Shown here: positions 8,355 to 19,081 of the stretch, piece by piece
How the letters are laid out: every line of letters begins with the position of its first letter
How positions within the stretch are numbered: position 1 is the first letter of the stretch
Origin: DATGPD01 sp041398565
GTDB lineage: Bacteria > Planctomycetota > UBA1135 > UBA2386
Length of the DNA: 64,000 bases
NCBI GenBank assembly: GCA_041398565.1
Contig: JAWKUN010000005.1
Location: forward strand, 62,001 to 126,000
Reading direction: 5' to 3'
Notes under the pieces: model-generated
Told to the model about the DNA's origin: nothing
Seen by the model: only the letters and a program-made list of their open reading frames with translations
Databases searched by the model: none
Position numbers and translations under genes: made by a program

Positions 8355-9437
8355 TCACCCGCCGGCTGACGCGTGGCCGCTCCCCCCCGCGCCGAACCAA
8401 GGAGGATCGACCAGGAGTTCGCGCAGCACCGACGTGGCATAGCCGCCTCGCGGCAGCGCGAAGCGCACGCGCACGCCATCGGCCTCAGCAACGACCGAGG
8501 CGTCGCGCACCTGCATGCGCAACGCGCGCCGTTCGCCCTCGTTGCTGGCGTGCGGCGACCGGCCGAACCAAGCCGGATCGAGCTCGAGCTCGGCGAGTGC
8601 CGCTGCCTCCATGGCCCCGGGCTCGCCGCGAGCCGGCAGGCACTTGGGACCCGGCATCGGACCCGACGGCGACAGCTCGAACGCCTCGCAGCGCGCCTGC
8701 TCGCGCACCACATCCTCGACCACGAACGCGGCGCCGTTGCCGTGCAGGACGGCGACGTCGCCAGGCAGCACCGTGGCGAAGCGGTCGAGGCGGCGCACCA
8801 GCACGCGGTTGAACACCTCGCTCTGGACCGCCGCCAGCAGCAGCGTCAGGAGCTTCTTGGGGATGCGCCGCGCCGCGTGTTTCAAATCGCCGCGCAGCAG
8901 CTCGAGGCCCTTGGCGAGGTTGGCTCCACGCTTGCCGAAGCGTTGCTCCCCGAAGTAGTTGGGCACCCCGGTGCGCACCAGGCAGTCGAGGTTCTCGGTC
9001 AGCGCCGGCACCGCGTCGGCGTCGAGACCGCGCAAGAGGATGTCGAAGCGGTTGCCCCGCAGGTGCCCCGGACGCAGCTTGTTGGCGTGGCGCGTCACCG
9101 TCACCACCTCGAGGTCGGGGATGCGCAGGCTCGCCAGCGCCGACGCCGGCGCGTGCTCGAGGCTGAGCCACTGCTCGGTGACGGCGAACGCGTCCTTCAT
9201 GCCGGCGAAGCCGAAGTCGCGCTCGCGGCGGCCGAGTGCGCGCGCCAAGAGCTCCACCGCCTGCAAGGTGGACATGCCGCGCTTGCGCACGCGCAGCCAG
9301 GTGTGGTCGCCCATCCCGCTCGGCGCGTAGAGGTCTTCCTCGACGACGACGAAGTCCTCGACCGCGACCTTGTAGTGGCCCGGTACCCGCGGCGCAGGCA
9401 GCGCGCGCGGCACCGGCAGGGTCGGCTTCAGCGCCAT
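8355..9437 (-). CDS. truD: tRNA pseudouridine(13) synthase TruD
   Basis: 360 residues, the usual TruD length. TruD converts uridine 13 of tRNA-Glu to pseudouridine in the cytoplasm. The signature FAGMKDAFAVTEQ is present, with the catalytic aspartate near residue 80 as in the Escherichia coli enzyme. NYFGEQRFG in the middle and the RGGYATSVLREL block near the C-terminus are also typical of the family. It lies 27 bp downstream of accD on the same strand and is probably co-transcribed with it, although the functions are unrelated. Start ATG 9437 gives the expected N-terminus. Confidence 0.95.
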   Translation of the reverse strand: MALKPTLPVPRALPAPRVPGHYKVAVEDFVVVEEDLYAPSGMGDHTWLRVRKRGMSTLQAVELLARALGRRERDFGFAGMKDAFAVTEQWLSLEHAPASALASLRIPDLEVVTVTRHANKLRPGHLRGNRFDILLRGLDADAVPALTENLDCLVRTGVPNYFGEQRFGKRGANLAKGLELLRGDLKHAARRIPKKLLTLLLAAVQSEVFNRVLVRRLDRFATVLPGDVAVLHGNGAAFVVEDVVREQARCEAFELSPSGPMPGPKCLPARGEPGAMEAAALAELELDPAWFGRSPHASNEGERRALRMQVRDASVVAEADGVRVRFALPRGGYATSVLRELLVDPPWFGAGGSGHASAGG

Positions 9438-9464
9438 GCGTGTCCGCTCGCCGCGCCGTCGGCG

Positions 9465-10478
9465 TCAGGCTTGCTTGCCGACGCTCTCGCGGCCCTCGTC
9501 CTTCAGCCTCTCCTTCTTGGAGCGCTTCGAGCGCAGGTCGCGTTTGTCGCCCTTGGAGTCGGCGGGCGGAACGGCGGGCAGCGCCACCACCTTGCTGCCC
9601 TGCGCGGCATCGCCGGCCGCGTCCTTCGGCTTGGCCGCGGCGTAGACCTCTGCCGGGTTGCCGCCCGTGGCGTAGGCCATCAGCCGCGCCAGCTCGTCGC
9701 GCATCTTGTCGCGCGAAACGATGCGATCGATCTGGCCCTTCTCGAGGAGGAACTCGGCGCGCTGGAAGCCCTTGGGCAGCTCCTTCTTGATCGTCGTGGC
9801 GATCACCCGCGGCCCGGCGAAGCCGATCAACGCACCCGGCTCCGCCAGCAGGACGTCGCACACCGACGCGAAGCTCGCGGTGACCCCGCCCGTGGTGGGG
9901 TTGGTCATGATCGAGATCGAGAAGCCGCCGCCGGCGTTGAGCCGACTGAGGGCGGCGCAGGTCTTGGCCATCTGCATGAGCGAGATGGCTCCTTCGTGCA
10001 TGCGCGCGCCGCCGGAGCAGGAGAACACGAGCACGGGCAACTTCTGGTCCAGCGCAAGTTCGATGGCGAGGGCGACCTTCTCTCCGACCACCATGCCCAT
10101 CGAACCGCCGAGGAAGGCGAAGTTCATGACGGCGACCACGCACCGGATGCCCTTCACCGTGCACGTGCCGACGATCGCGGCGTCCTTCTCGCCGGTCTTC
10201 TTGATCGTGGCCTCCAGCTTTTCGGCGTAGGGCACGCGGTCGACGAAGCCGAGTCGGTCCTCTCCACGCAGGTCCACGAAGAGCTCCTCGAAGGAGCCCT
10301 CGTCCGCCACGAGGGCGATCCGCTCCCGCGCCGGGTAGGTGAAGTGGTAGCCGCAGGAGCTGCAGACCCGGAGGCGCGAGTCGAACTCCTTGCGGAAGAG
10401 CATGGAGCCGCACAACTCGCACTTGATCCACAGCCCACCGGGCATGTCTTTCTTCTTGCCGAACCGCGTCCAGGGCAT
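9465..10478 (-). CDS. accD: Acetyl-CoA carboxylase carboxyltransferase beta subunit
   Basis: 337 residues from the ATG at 10478. With AccA this subunit moves the carboxyl group from biotin to acetyl-CoA, the first step of fatty-acid synthesis. The N-terminal four-cysteine zinc ribbon is intact (CELC, then CSSC about 20 residues later), followed by the crotonase-like core with GGSMGMVVGEK and TTGGVTASFA. Longer in-frame starts exist (up to 10529), but MPWTRFGKKK aligns with the N-terminus I expect for AccD. The last roughly 50 residues are an unusual Ala-rich, then Lys/Arg-rich extension not needed for catalysis. accA is not in the window. Neighbours are rpe upstream and truD downstream, all on the minus strand. 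Confidence 0.93.
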   Translation of the reverse strand: MPWTRFGKKKDMPGGLWIKCELCGSMLFRKEFDSRLRVCSSCGYHFTYPARERIALVADEGSFEELFVDLRGEDRLGFVDRVPYAEKLEATIKKTGEKDAAIVGTCTVKGIRCVVAVMNFAFLGGSMGMVVGEKVALAIELALDQKLPVLVFSCSGGARMHEGAISLMQMAKTCAALSRLNAGGGFSISIMTNPTTGGVTASFASVCDVLLAEPGALIGFAGPRVIATTIKKELPKGFQRAEFLLEKGQIDRIVSRDKMRDELARLMAYATGGNPAEVYAAAKPKDAAGDAAQGSKVVALPAVPPADSKGDKRDLRSKRSKKERLKDEGRESVGKQA

Positions 10479-10568
10479 GTGTGAAGCGTCTTCGAGGGGT
10501 TGAGAGAGCATTTGAGACATGCGCACCACACCCCGACAGCGGAAAACCGCCCGAATCCCGGGGGTTCT

Positions 10569-11258
10569 TTACGCCGCGGGCAATCCCTGATGCGCTTGGG
10601 CACGCTTCCGCAGGTCGGCGATGCGACGACTGCGGTCGGCGACGCCGAAGATGGCGGTGCCCGCCACGAAGACGTTGGTCCCCGCCGCCGCGCTGGCGGC
10701 GATGGTCTCGGGGTCGATCCCGCCGTCCATCTCGACGTCACCGCGAAAGCGGAAGCGCTGGCGCAGGGCCTGTGCCTTCGCCAGCACCTCGGGCATGAAG
10801 CGCTGCCCCCCGAAGCCCGGAAACACGCTCATCACCAGCACCATGTCGAGGTGTGGCAGGTACGGCTCCAGCCCCGCCACGTCGGCATCCGGGTTGAGCG
10901 CCATTCCGACTCGGACTCCACGGGCGCGCACCTTGTCGATGAGACCGAAGGCGTCGCCGCTGCCAGCCACTTCGAGATGGAACGTGAACACATCGGCGCC
11001 GGCATCGAGGAACGCATCCGCGTACTTCCAGGGGTCGGTGATCATGAGGTGCACGTCCAGGGGACACCGCGCCACCGCCTTGATCTTGGCCACGACCGGC
11101 GGGCCGATGGTGAGGTTCGGCACGAAGTGGCCGTCCATGACGTCGACGTGCAGCCAGTCGGCGCCGGCACGCTCGACGTCGGCGATCTCGTCGGCGATGC
11201 GCGCGAAATCGCACGAGAGCAGGGACGGCGCGATCCGAACGGGTGGACGGGCACTCAC
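10569..11258 (-). CDS. rpe: Ribulose-phosphate 3-epimerase
   Basis: 229 residues, the normal size of this TIM-barrel enzyme. It interconverts ribulose-5-phosphate and xylulose-5-phosphate in the pentose phosphate pathway. Family blocks are clear: IAPSLLSCDF at the N-terminus, HVDVMDGHFVPNLT with the metal-binding and catalytic aspartate, DVHLMI, and the phosphate-binding MDGGI and AGTAIFG segments. It sits 90 bp upstream of accD on the same strand and downstream of the WD40 kinase, separated from it by 133 bp. Confidence 0.95.
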   Translation of the reverse strand: MSARPPVRIAPSLLSCDFARIADEIADVERAGADWLHVDVMDGHFVPNLTIGPPVVAKIKAVARCPLDVHLMITDPWKYADAFLDAGADVFTFHLEVAGSGDAFGLIDKVRARGVRVGMALNPDADVAGLEPYLPHLDMVLVMSVFPGFGGQRFMPEVLAKAQALRQRFRFRGDVEMDGGIDPETIAASAAAGTNVFVAGTAIFGVADRSRRIADLRKRAQAHQGLPAA

Positions 11259-11391
11259 GCCGTCATCTTAGTCCGCGCCGGCTGCCATCCCGCGCATTCC
11301 TCCGCGACGACGGGCCCGAAGTCAGGGCCCTTGGCGACGGAACGACATCACCGAACTCGCGTGTGGCGCCAGGCTTCGCAGCATTTGCAGC

Positions 11392-14300
11392 TCAGCGCGG
11401 CGGCTCGGCCGGAGGTTCGGCTGGAGACTCGGCCTCGACCTCGAAGTTGGAGCGCTCGGTCGCCGACAGCGCCAGGGAAACGTTCTCGGCCACCCATTGG
11501 CGCAGCGCCGGCCAGGCCAGCGTCCACGCGCGCACCCCGTCCGGAGCCAGGGTCATCGCCACCGCGCCCTCGTCAGTGAAGGCGGCGGCCGAAAGTGGGC
11601 CGCCGTGGCGGAGGACGAGCGGTGCGGTCTCGCCATCCATGTCCCAAACGCGCGCCGTCTGATCGAGCGACGCCGTGACCACGTGCCGGCCATCGGGCGA
11701 GAACTGGGCCGCGACCACGTCGTCGCCGTGGCCGCGCAGGACACGCGGCGTGCCGGTACCGTCGCTGTGCCAAACACGCGCGGTGTGGTCGGCCGAGACC
11801 GACACCACCCTCGTGCCGGTGGGGTCGAAGGCCACCCGGTGTAGAGCCCGCGTGTGCCCTTGCAGCCGGATTGGCGACGAACGACCGTCGGCGTCGAACA
11901 CGCGCGCCGTGCCATCCTCGCAGGCGGTCGCGACGTGCTTGCCGTCGCGGCTGAAGCACACCGAGTAGACCTTGTCCGGATGCCGCAGCACCACCGGCTC
12001 CTCCTCGCGCCGCACCGACCAGATGCGCACGCTGCCGTCCCACGACGCGGTAGCCAGAGACTCACCGTCCGGCGAGAAGCACAGGTCGACCACGCTCCAG
12101 CGGTGACCGCGCAACACGCGCGGCTCGCCTGAGCCGTCGCGCTGCCACAGCCGAACCGTGCCGTCGAGCGACGCCGTCGCCACACGGTCGGCGCTCGGGC
12201 TGAAGCGCGCCACGGCCACCTGTCCGCGGTGGCCGCTGAGTTCCACCGTCGCCCAGGCCCCCTCGAGCGACGTGCAGCGCACGCTGCCGTCGTCGGCGCC
12301 GCTGACCAGCGTCTTGCCGTCGGCGCTGAAATCGAGGCTGCGCACCGCGCGCTCGTGTCCGGCCAGAGTAGCGAGGACTTCGGCCGTCGCCGCGTCGAAC
12401 ACCGCGACCCGCCCGTCGTCGCCGCCGATGGCGATGCGGTCGCCAAGTGGCGACCGGGCCATCGCCGTGGCCGCGCCGGCAAAGCGGTAGGGGCGCGGCT
12501 CGCTGGCGCCTCCGTGCCGCCAGACGCGGGCGGTGCCGTTCGTGGCCACCGTGATCAGGGCGCGACTGGTCGGATGGTAGGCGACGAACTCCAGCCCACC
12601 CGGGTGCTCGAGCACCCTCGGACGACGCGGCGACGCCACGTCCCAGATGCGCGCCCGCCGGTCCGAGCCGAGAGTCAGGATCTGCTCGCCGACGCCGAGG
12701 AACAGCACCCGCTGGACCTCGCTGTCGTGACGCAGGCTGACAGGCTTCTTGCCGCCGGCGGTCTGCCACACGCGCACCGCGTTGTCGGCACCGATGGTGG
12801 CGAACTGGTTGCCATCCGGCGCGACCTCCACCGCCAGGACCGCCGCCTCACCGTCGCCGTAGCTGGAGATCGGCGTCCCGCCGGGCGACGACCACGTGCG
12901 CACGACGTTGTCCGCCGCGAGACTGAAGACGACCGTGCCGCCGGCGGCGAAACCGGCCCAGGTGACCGTGTCCGGATGCCGGAGATCGACGGGGGCACCG
13001 ATGCTCTCCACCGGAGTCATCCGCAGCGTGTGATCCTCGCTGGCGGTCAGCACCCGCGAGCCATCCGGGCTGAACGTCGCGAACACGATCGGCGCCTCGT
13101 GGCGGATCTCGCGCCCGAGGCCCTCACCGTTGGCGCTCAGCAGACGGGCGACCTCGCTGTGCCCGGCCAGGAGCAGACGTTGCCCGTCGGGGCTGAACGC
13201 CGCCATGTTCACGTCGCTTCCGAGCGAGCGTGGGTCGGCGGCCGGCCGGCGCGCGTCGAACATCCGGGCGAGGCCGTCGGCGGAGATGGTCACGAAGCGC
13301 TCTCCGGCCGGGTCGAAGACGACCTGGCGCGGCAGGCTCACGTCGCGCGGGAAGGTCACGGGGCGGTCCGCGCCCGACGTGCCGAAGACCCGCACGATGC
13401 CATCGCGACAAACGGTCAGCACGCCGAGTCCGTCCGGGGTGAACTGGGCCAGCACGACCTCGTCGGGGTGCTGCAGCACGACGGGGGCGGCGCCGCCGAT
13501 GCGCCAGATTCGTACCGTCCCGTCCCGCGACGCGGTGAGCGCGCGCTGCCCGTCGGGGTGCATCTCCAGCGCAGTGACGCGCCCCTCGTGCCCCAACAAG
13601 CGCGAAGCACAGTGCCACGGCCCGTCGCAGGCGGCGAGCGCATCCTGCGTGACCTGGAGGCTCGCGGCCGCCAGCGCGCTGTCGGCCGGCACCTCGCGCA
13701 CGTAGGCGAGCGACAACCAGGGATCGAGGGCGAGCTGACGCGCCGCCAGCGCCAGGATCGTCTGGTGCCGCAGGCGCTCCGACTGCTGCATCAGGAAGCT
13801 GGCGTTCTGGTTGGCACGCTCCCGCTGTCGGTCGGCCTCGAGCTTCTCGGCCCGCGCGTGCTCGGCGTTGGCCTCCGCCACCGCCGCGTTCGCCTTGGCC
13901 GACAAGAGGCCGTGCGTGGTGCCCAGCATGCCGGCGACCAAGGCCACGGCCAGCGCCACCGCGGCCGCGACTCTGCCTCGGTGACGCCGCAGCAGCTTGC
14001 GCAAGCGGTAGCCCGCGCTCGGCGGCCCCGCCACCAGCGGCTCATCGGCAAGGTAGCGGCCGATCTCGGCCGCCAGCTCGCTCGGCGTCTCGTAGCGTTG
14101 GTTGCGGTCCTTCTCCAGACACTTCAGGACCACCCAGTCGAGGTCGGTGCGCAGGTGCTGTAGCAGGTGGCTGACGTTGGTCTGCCGGCGTCGCGCCAGT
14201 TGCTCGGCCGCGTCCTCGGAGAGCATCTCGACGACGAGGCTCGGCCGCGGCGGGTCCTGCTCGATGATGACCCGCTGCAGCTCGGCGAATCCGCCGGCTC

Positions 14301-15243
14301 GCAGCACGTCCGAAGGGAAGGGCAGCGCGCTGGTGAGGATGTTGTAGAGGAGCACGCCGAGCGAGTACACGTCGGTGCGCGTGTCGATGTCCTGCCCCGG
14401 GTTGATCTGCTCGGGGGACATGTACTCCGGGGTGCCCACCACCAGCCCGGCCTCCGTGCACAACGACTGCTGCACGAGTTCCAGGTCGGTGGCACGAGCG
14501 AGGCCGAAGTCGATGATCTTCGGCACCGCGCGCCCCTCCTCTTCGGTGACGAGAACGTTGCGTGCCGTCAGGTCGCGATGGATGACGCCCTTTTGATGCG
14601 CATGCTGGACGCCGGCGCACACCTGCTGGAACAGCACGAGGCGGTCGGTGAGGCTCAGCTTGTTGGTCTCGCAGTACTCGTCGATGGGGACGCCGGGCAC
14701 GTACTCCATGACGAAGTAGGGTGACCCCTCCGAGGTCTCGCCGGCCTCGAAGACGCGGGCGATGCTGGCGTGGTTCATGACCGCCAGGGCCTGCCGTTCG
14801 AGGGCGAAACGGCTCAGCACTTGGTCGATGTCGACGCCGCTGCGGATGACCTTCACCGCGACCTGACGCTTGACCGGCTCGGTCTGCTCGGCCAGGTACA
14901 CCACGCCCATGCCACCCTTGCCCAGCGGCTTGATGACACGGTAGGGCCCGACGTAGGTGCCGCCCCGGGCCTCGCGCTGCGCCCGCCGCGCCCCGGCCTT
15001 CGCCTCCTCGAACTCGCCACTGCGACGCAAGCCGGTGAGCGACTCGGCGTAGTGCCAGATCTGGCCGGCGAAACGACCGTAGCGCCGACACAGCGCCGCG
15101 ATCTCGACGCCGAGCTGACCACGCGCACGATCGCACACGGCGACCACCTTGTTCTTGACCTCTTCGGGCAGGTCGATCGCAGGCTCCGTCACGTCTGGCT
15201 CTATCGGCCCGCGCGACGGTCGGATTGGAGATCCGATGGCCAT
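11392..15243 (-). CDS. Membrane-anchored Ser/Thr protein kinase with about 17 WD40 repeats
   Basis: 1283 residues. Cytoplasmic kinase domain at about 100-385: GKGGMGVVY glycine loop near 106, VAVKV lysine near 131, catalytic HRD near 222, DFG near 244, and GTPEYMSPE activation segment. A single hydrophobic segment at about 421-443 is followed by about 17 WD40-like units from about 547 to the end, each with an xPDGxxxxTAS...RVW pattern, enough for two propellers that would lie outside the membrane. The catalytic loop reads HRDLTARN, so the lysine of the usual HRDLKPxN is replaced by threonine. The start codon lies inside an 11-bp tandem repeat (15235-15267), so the exact N-terminus is uncertain. 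Such kinases are common in Planctomycetota; the ligand is unknown. It lies between pgk and rpe on the same strand. Confidence 0.9.
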   Translation of the reverse strand: MAIGSPIRPSRGPIEPDVTEPAIDLPEEVKNKVVAVCDRARGQLGVEIAALCRRYGRFAGQIWHYAESLTGLRRSGEFEEAKAGARRAQREARGGTYVGPYRVIKPLGKGGMGVVYLAEQTEPVKRQVAVKVIRSGVDIDQVLSRFALERQALAVMNHASIARVFEAGETSEGSPYFVMEYVPGVPIDEYCETNKLSLTDRLVLFQQVCAGVQHAHQKGVIHRDLTARNVLVTEEEGRAVPKIIDFGLARATDLELVQQSLCTEAGLVVGTPEYMSPEQINPGQDIDTRTDVYSLGVLLYNILTSALPFPSDVLRAGGFAELQRVIIEQDPPRPSLVVEMLSEDAAEQLARRRQTNVSHLLQHLRTDLDWVVLKCLEKDRNQRYETPSELAAEIGRYLADEPLVAGPPSAGYRLRKLLRRHRGRVAAAVALAVALVAGMLGTTHGLLSAKANAAVAEANAEHARAEKLEADRQRERANQNASFLMQQSERLRHQTILALAARQLALDPWLSLAYVREVPADSALAAASLQVTQDALAACDGPWHCASRLLGHEGRVTALEMHPDGQRALTASRDGTVRIWRIGGAAPVVLQHPDEVVLAQFTPDGLGVLTVCRDGIVRVFGTSGADRPVTFPRDVSLPRQVVFDPAGERFVTISADGLARMFDARRPAADPRSLGSDVNMAAFSPDGQRLLLAGHSEVARLLSANGEGLGREIRHEAPIVFATFSPDGSRVLTASEDHTLRMTPVESIGAPVDLRHPDTVTWAGFAAGGTVVFSLAADNVVRTWSSPGGTPISSYGDGEAAVLAVEVAPDGNQFATIGADNAVRVWQTAGGKKPVSLRHDSEVQRVLFLGVGEQILTLGSDRRARIWDVASPRRPRVLEHPGGLEFVAYHPTSRALITVATNGTARVWRHGGASEPRPYRFAGAATAMARSPLGDRIAIGGDDGRVAVFDAATAEVLATLAGHERAVRSLDFSADGKTLVSGADDGSVRCTSLEGAWATVELSGHRGQVAVARFSPSADRVATASLDGTVRLWQRDGSGEPRVLRGHRWSVVDLCFSPDGESLATASWDGSVRIWSVRREEEPVVLRHPDKVYSVCFSRDGKHVATACEDGTARVFDADGRSSPIRLQGHTRALHRVAFDPTGTRVVSVSADHTARVWHSDGTGTPRVLRGHGDDVVAAQFSPDGRHVVTASLDQTARVWDMDGETAPLVLRHGGPLSAAAFTDEGAVAMTLAPDGVRAWTLAWPALRQWVAENVSLALSATERSNFEVEAESPAEPPAEPPR

Positions 15244-15267
15244 CCGATGGCCATCCGGTGGCCATCC
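15235..15267. repeat. Three tandem 11-bp units at the kinase start codon
   Basis: Two identical copies of GATGGCCATCC and one copy with a single change (GGTGGCCATCC) follow each other without gaps. The candidate ATG of the WD40 kinase (complement of 15241-15243) lies inside the first unit. Eleven is not a multiple of three, so gain or loss of a unit would change which upstream start codons are in frame. Confidence 0.8.
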
Positions 15268-15315
15268 TGTGTCGCCCGGACCGCGCCTCGGGCGTCTCGG
15301 ATCGAGACCGCGGCG

Positions 15316-16500
15316 CTACGACGAGCGCAGCGCGGTCACGCCGGGCAGGTCGCGCCCCTCCAGCAGCTCCAGGCTGGCGCCGCCGCCGGTGGAGACGTGG
15401 TCGATGCGGTCGGCGACGCCGAGAAGCTCGACCGCCGCCACCGAATCACCGCCGCCCACCACGGTCCAGGCCGTGGCCGCAGCGACCGCCCGGGCGACCG
15501 CTTCGGTGCCCTTGCGGAAGGCGGGCATCTCGAACACCCCCATCGGCCCGTTCCACACGATCGTCTTGGCCTCGGCGATGGCAGCCACGAAGGTGGCGAT
15601 CGTCTTCGGTCCGATGTCGAGCCCCATTTGATCGGCGGGAATGGCTGGGCCGTGCACCGAAGCCGGCGCGTCGGCCTTGAACTCCGGCGCGCACACGTGG
15701 TCTTGCGGCAGCAGCAGGCGCACGTGCTTCTCCGCCGCCAGGTTCTTGATCTTGCGCGCCTGGTCCAACAGGTCGTTCTCGACGCGCGACTTGCCGATCT
15801 CGAGCCCCCGCTGCTTGAGGAAGGTGTAGGCCATCGCGCCGCCGATGACGAGGCCGTCGACGCGGTCGAGCAGGTTGAGGATCACCGGCAGCTTGTCGCT
15901 CACCTTGGCGCCACCGAGGATGGCCAGGAAGGGACGCGCCGGCTCGTGCAGCACCTTGTCGAAGGCGTCGATCTCCTTCTCCATGAGCAGCCCGGCCGCC
16001 GCTGGCAAGAGCTTGGCGACACCGGAGACGCTGGCGTGCGCGCGGTGCGCGGTGCCGAACGCGTCGTTGACGTAGACGTCGCCCAGCTTGGCCAAGGCCG
16101 CGGCGAAGCCGGGGTCGCCGGCTTCCTCCTCGGCGTGGAACCGCAGGTTCTCGAGCATCAAGCACTCGCCGGGCTGCAGAGACTTGGCGGCAGCCTCCGC
16201 CTCGGCACCGACGCACGTCCGGCACACCTGCACCGCGCCGTCCAACAGTTGCGCCAGCCGCTCGGCCGCCGGGCGCATGCGCATCGACTCGACGACCTTG
16301 CCCTTGGGCCGGCCGAGGTGCGACATGAGTACGGGCCTGCCGCCGCGCTCGAGGATGGCGCGGATGGTCGGCAGGGCCGCGACGATGCGCGCGTCGGAGG
16401 TGACGTGCAGTTGCTCGTCGAGGGGGACGTTGAAGTCGACCCGCACGAGCACGCGCTTGCCGCGCACGTCGAGGTCGGACAGGCGTTTGAAGTTGGCCAT
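15316..16500 (-). CDS. pgk: Phosphoglycerate kinase
   Basis: 394 residues, full length. It transfers phosphate between 1,3-bisphosphoglycerate and ADP in glycolysis. The N-terminal substrate domain shows VDFNVPLDE and SHLGRPKG; the nucleotide domain shows LGGAKVSDK, VWNGPMGVFE and the C-terminal GGGDS and STGGGASLE loops. It follows gap by 70 bp on the same strand, the classic gap-pgk pair, and the two are probably co-transcribed. Start ATG at 16500. Confidence 0.97.
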   Translation of the reverse strand: MANFKRLSDLDVRGKRVLVRVDFNVPLDEQLHVTSDARIVAALPTIRAILERGGRPVLMSHLGRPKGKVVESMRMRPAAERLAQLLDGAVQVCRTCVGAEAEAAAKSLQPGECLMLENLRFHAEEEAGDPGFAAALAKLGDVYVNDAFGTAHRAHASVSGVAKLLPAAAGLLMEKEIDAFDKVLHEPARPFLAILGGAKVSDKLPVILNLLDRVDGLVIGGAMAYTFLKQRGLEIGKSRVENDLLDQARKIKNLAAEKHVRLLLPQDHVCAPEFKADAPASVHGPAIPADQMGLDIGPKTIATFVAAIAEAKTIVWNGPMGVFEMPAFRKGTEAVARAVAAATAWTVVGGGDSVAAVELLGVADRIDHVSTGGGASLELLEGRDLPGVTALRSS

Positions 16501-16570
16501 CGGTTGCTGGCTGCGGACGATCCGTCGTGCGCGGGGAAGGTGATCCGGGCCCCGGCCCGCTCTTGCCTGG

Positions 16571-17578
<1,008 letters not shown>

Positions 17579-17593
17579 GGACTTACGCTATGA

Positions 17594-19081
17594 ATGCTCA
17601 CTCGCTCCGACCCCTCTGCCAAGCACGAATTTCGTCCGCGTCGGAAACCCGCCATCGCGCCGATGCTCGCCCTCGCCGACTTGCAGCAACGCGCGGCCCG
17701 CTGCTTCGCCCGCTACGAGTATCTGCCGGCGGCGCCAGCCGTGATGGCGGCCGTGTCCGGCGGCGTCGATTCCTCGGTGCTGGCGTTGGTTCTGTCGCGG
17801 CTCGGCGAGGGCGGCCGCCTGCCCGGGCCGCTGATCCTGGCCCACGTCGACCACCGGCAGCACGCCGCCAGTGCCGAGGTACTGCACCACGTCGCCACCT
17901 TGTCGCGCGAGCTGGCGGTGGGCTTCTGCGCCCGCACCCTCGACCTGCCCCTCGGCGCCGCCGAGGACGAACTCCGCCGGCTCCGTTACGCAGCCCTGCT
18001 CGACATGGCGCTCGAGTGCGACGCGGGATGGATCGTCACCGCGCACCATGCGGACGACGACCTCGAGACCGTCTTGTTCCGCCTGCTGCGCGGCACCGGC
18101 CTGCGCGGCCTGACCGGCATCCCCGAACACCGCCAGCTCGCGGCTCGGCAGCACGTGCTGCGCCCGTTCCTCGACGTGCGCCGCGCCGACCTCGAGCGCG
18201 TCGCCCACGACGCCGGCCTGCGTGTCTGCGACGATCCGAGCAACCTCGACCGACGCTTCGCGCGCAACGCGCTGCGCCACGAGCTCATCCCCGAGCTGCG
18301 CGCCCGCATCGGCGACACCAAGCTGGACGCCACGCTGTTCGCGCTGGCGCGCAGTGCGCGCGCGGCGGCCGAGGTGCTCGATGCACAGGCCCGCCGCCTC
18401 CTCACGGAGCGCTGCCGGCAGCCGAGCGCCTGGCGAGCTCACATCGACACGCGCGGTCTCGACCCGGCCGACGATCCGTTCCTGCTCGAGGCGCTGACCC
18501 AGCTCGACCTGCGCCTGCGCCCGCACGCAGCGGCGCTGCCGCGCTCGGTCCTGATGCGCGCCGTGCACGAACTGCGTGCCGCCCCGTGCGGGCGGCGCGT
18601 GCACGGGCTCGGAGCGCACACCCTGCTCTTCGAGCGCACGCTTGAAGGCCTGCTGGTGGTCGACCCGGAGCGCGCCGCCCCCGCACCCGCGCACCCCATT
18701 GCCGTGGCGGCGGGCGAGGCGCAGCGGTTCGGGGACTTCACCGTGACGACCTGCGTCCACGGCGAGCCGCCGCTCGATCCCGCCCCGTCGGCGGCCGGAC
18801 CGTGGCGCGCCCTGCTCGACCTGGCGCGACTGCCGCTGCCGTGGCGCCTGCGCCGTCGCCGGTCGGGCGATCGCTTCCACCCCCTGGGAATGGCGGAAGA
18901 CGTCGACCTGCGCCGCTTCATGCAGGCGCGGCACATCCCCCGTTTCGACCGCGACCGCCTGCCCCTACTCGAGGTCGGCGACGAACGCATCGCGTGGGTG
19001 CCTGGCGGCGACGTCAGCGCCTGGGCGGCTCTGCGCCCCAGCACCACCGCCTGCGTGGAGGTGCGGGTGGAGCTGGGCTGA
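17594..19081 (+). CDS. tilS: tRNA(Ile)-lysidine synthase
   Basis: 495 residues. TilS attaches lysine to the wobble cytidine of the CAU-anticodon tRNA-Ile, changing it from methionine to isoleucine decoding. The PP-loop ATP-pyrophosphatase motif SGGVDSS is near residue 54, followed by AHVDH, AHHADDDLET and DPSNLDRRFARNALRH, all characteristic. The C-terminal substrate-binding domain (WRLRRRRSGDRF...) is complete, making this one of the long TilS forms. ATG 17594 has no clear Shine-Dalgarno; an in-frame ATG at 17663 is the alternative and would lose only a basic, low-complexity leader. The TGA stop forms the beginning of a hairpin repeat element. Confidence 0.93.
   Translation: MLTRSDPSAKHEFRPRRKPAIAPMLALADLQQRAARCFARYEYLPAAPAVMAAVSGGVDSSVLALVLSRLGEGGRLPGPLILAHVDHRQHAASAEVLHHVATLSRELAVGFCARTLDLPLGAAEDELRRLRYAALLDMALECDAGWIVTAHHADDDLETVLFRLLRGTGLRGLTGIPEHRQLAARQHVLRPFLDVRRADLERVAHDAGLRVCDDPSNLDRRFARNALRHELIPELRARIGDTKLDATLFALARSARAAAEVLDAQARRLLTERCRQPSAWRAHIDTRGLDPADDPFLLEALTQLDLRLRPHAAALPRSVLMRAVHELRAAPCGRRVHGLGAHTLLFERTLEGLLVVDPERAAPAPAHPIAVAAGEAQRFGDFTVTTCVHGEPPLDPAPSAAGPWRALLDLARLPLPWRLRRRRSGDRFHPLGMAEDVDLRRFMQARHIPRFDRDRLPLLEVGDERIAWVPGGDVSAWAALRPSTTACVEVRVELG

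Noticed and set aside
11312..11330. Paired GGGCCC sequences downstream of the WD40 kinase gene as a terminator
   Set aside because: Six-bp stem with no U-run. GC-rich palindromes of this length are common here.
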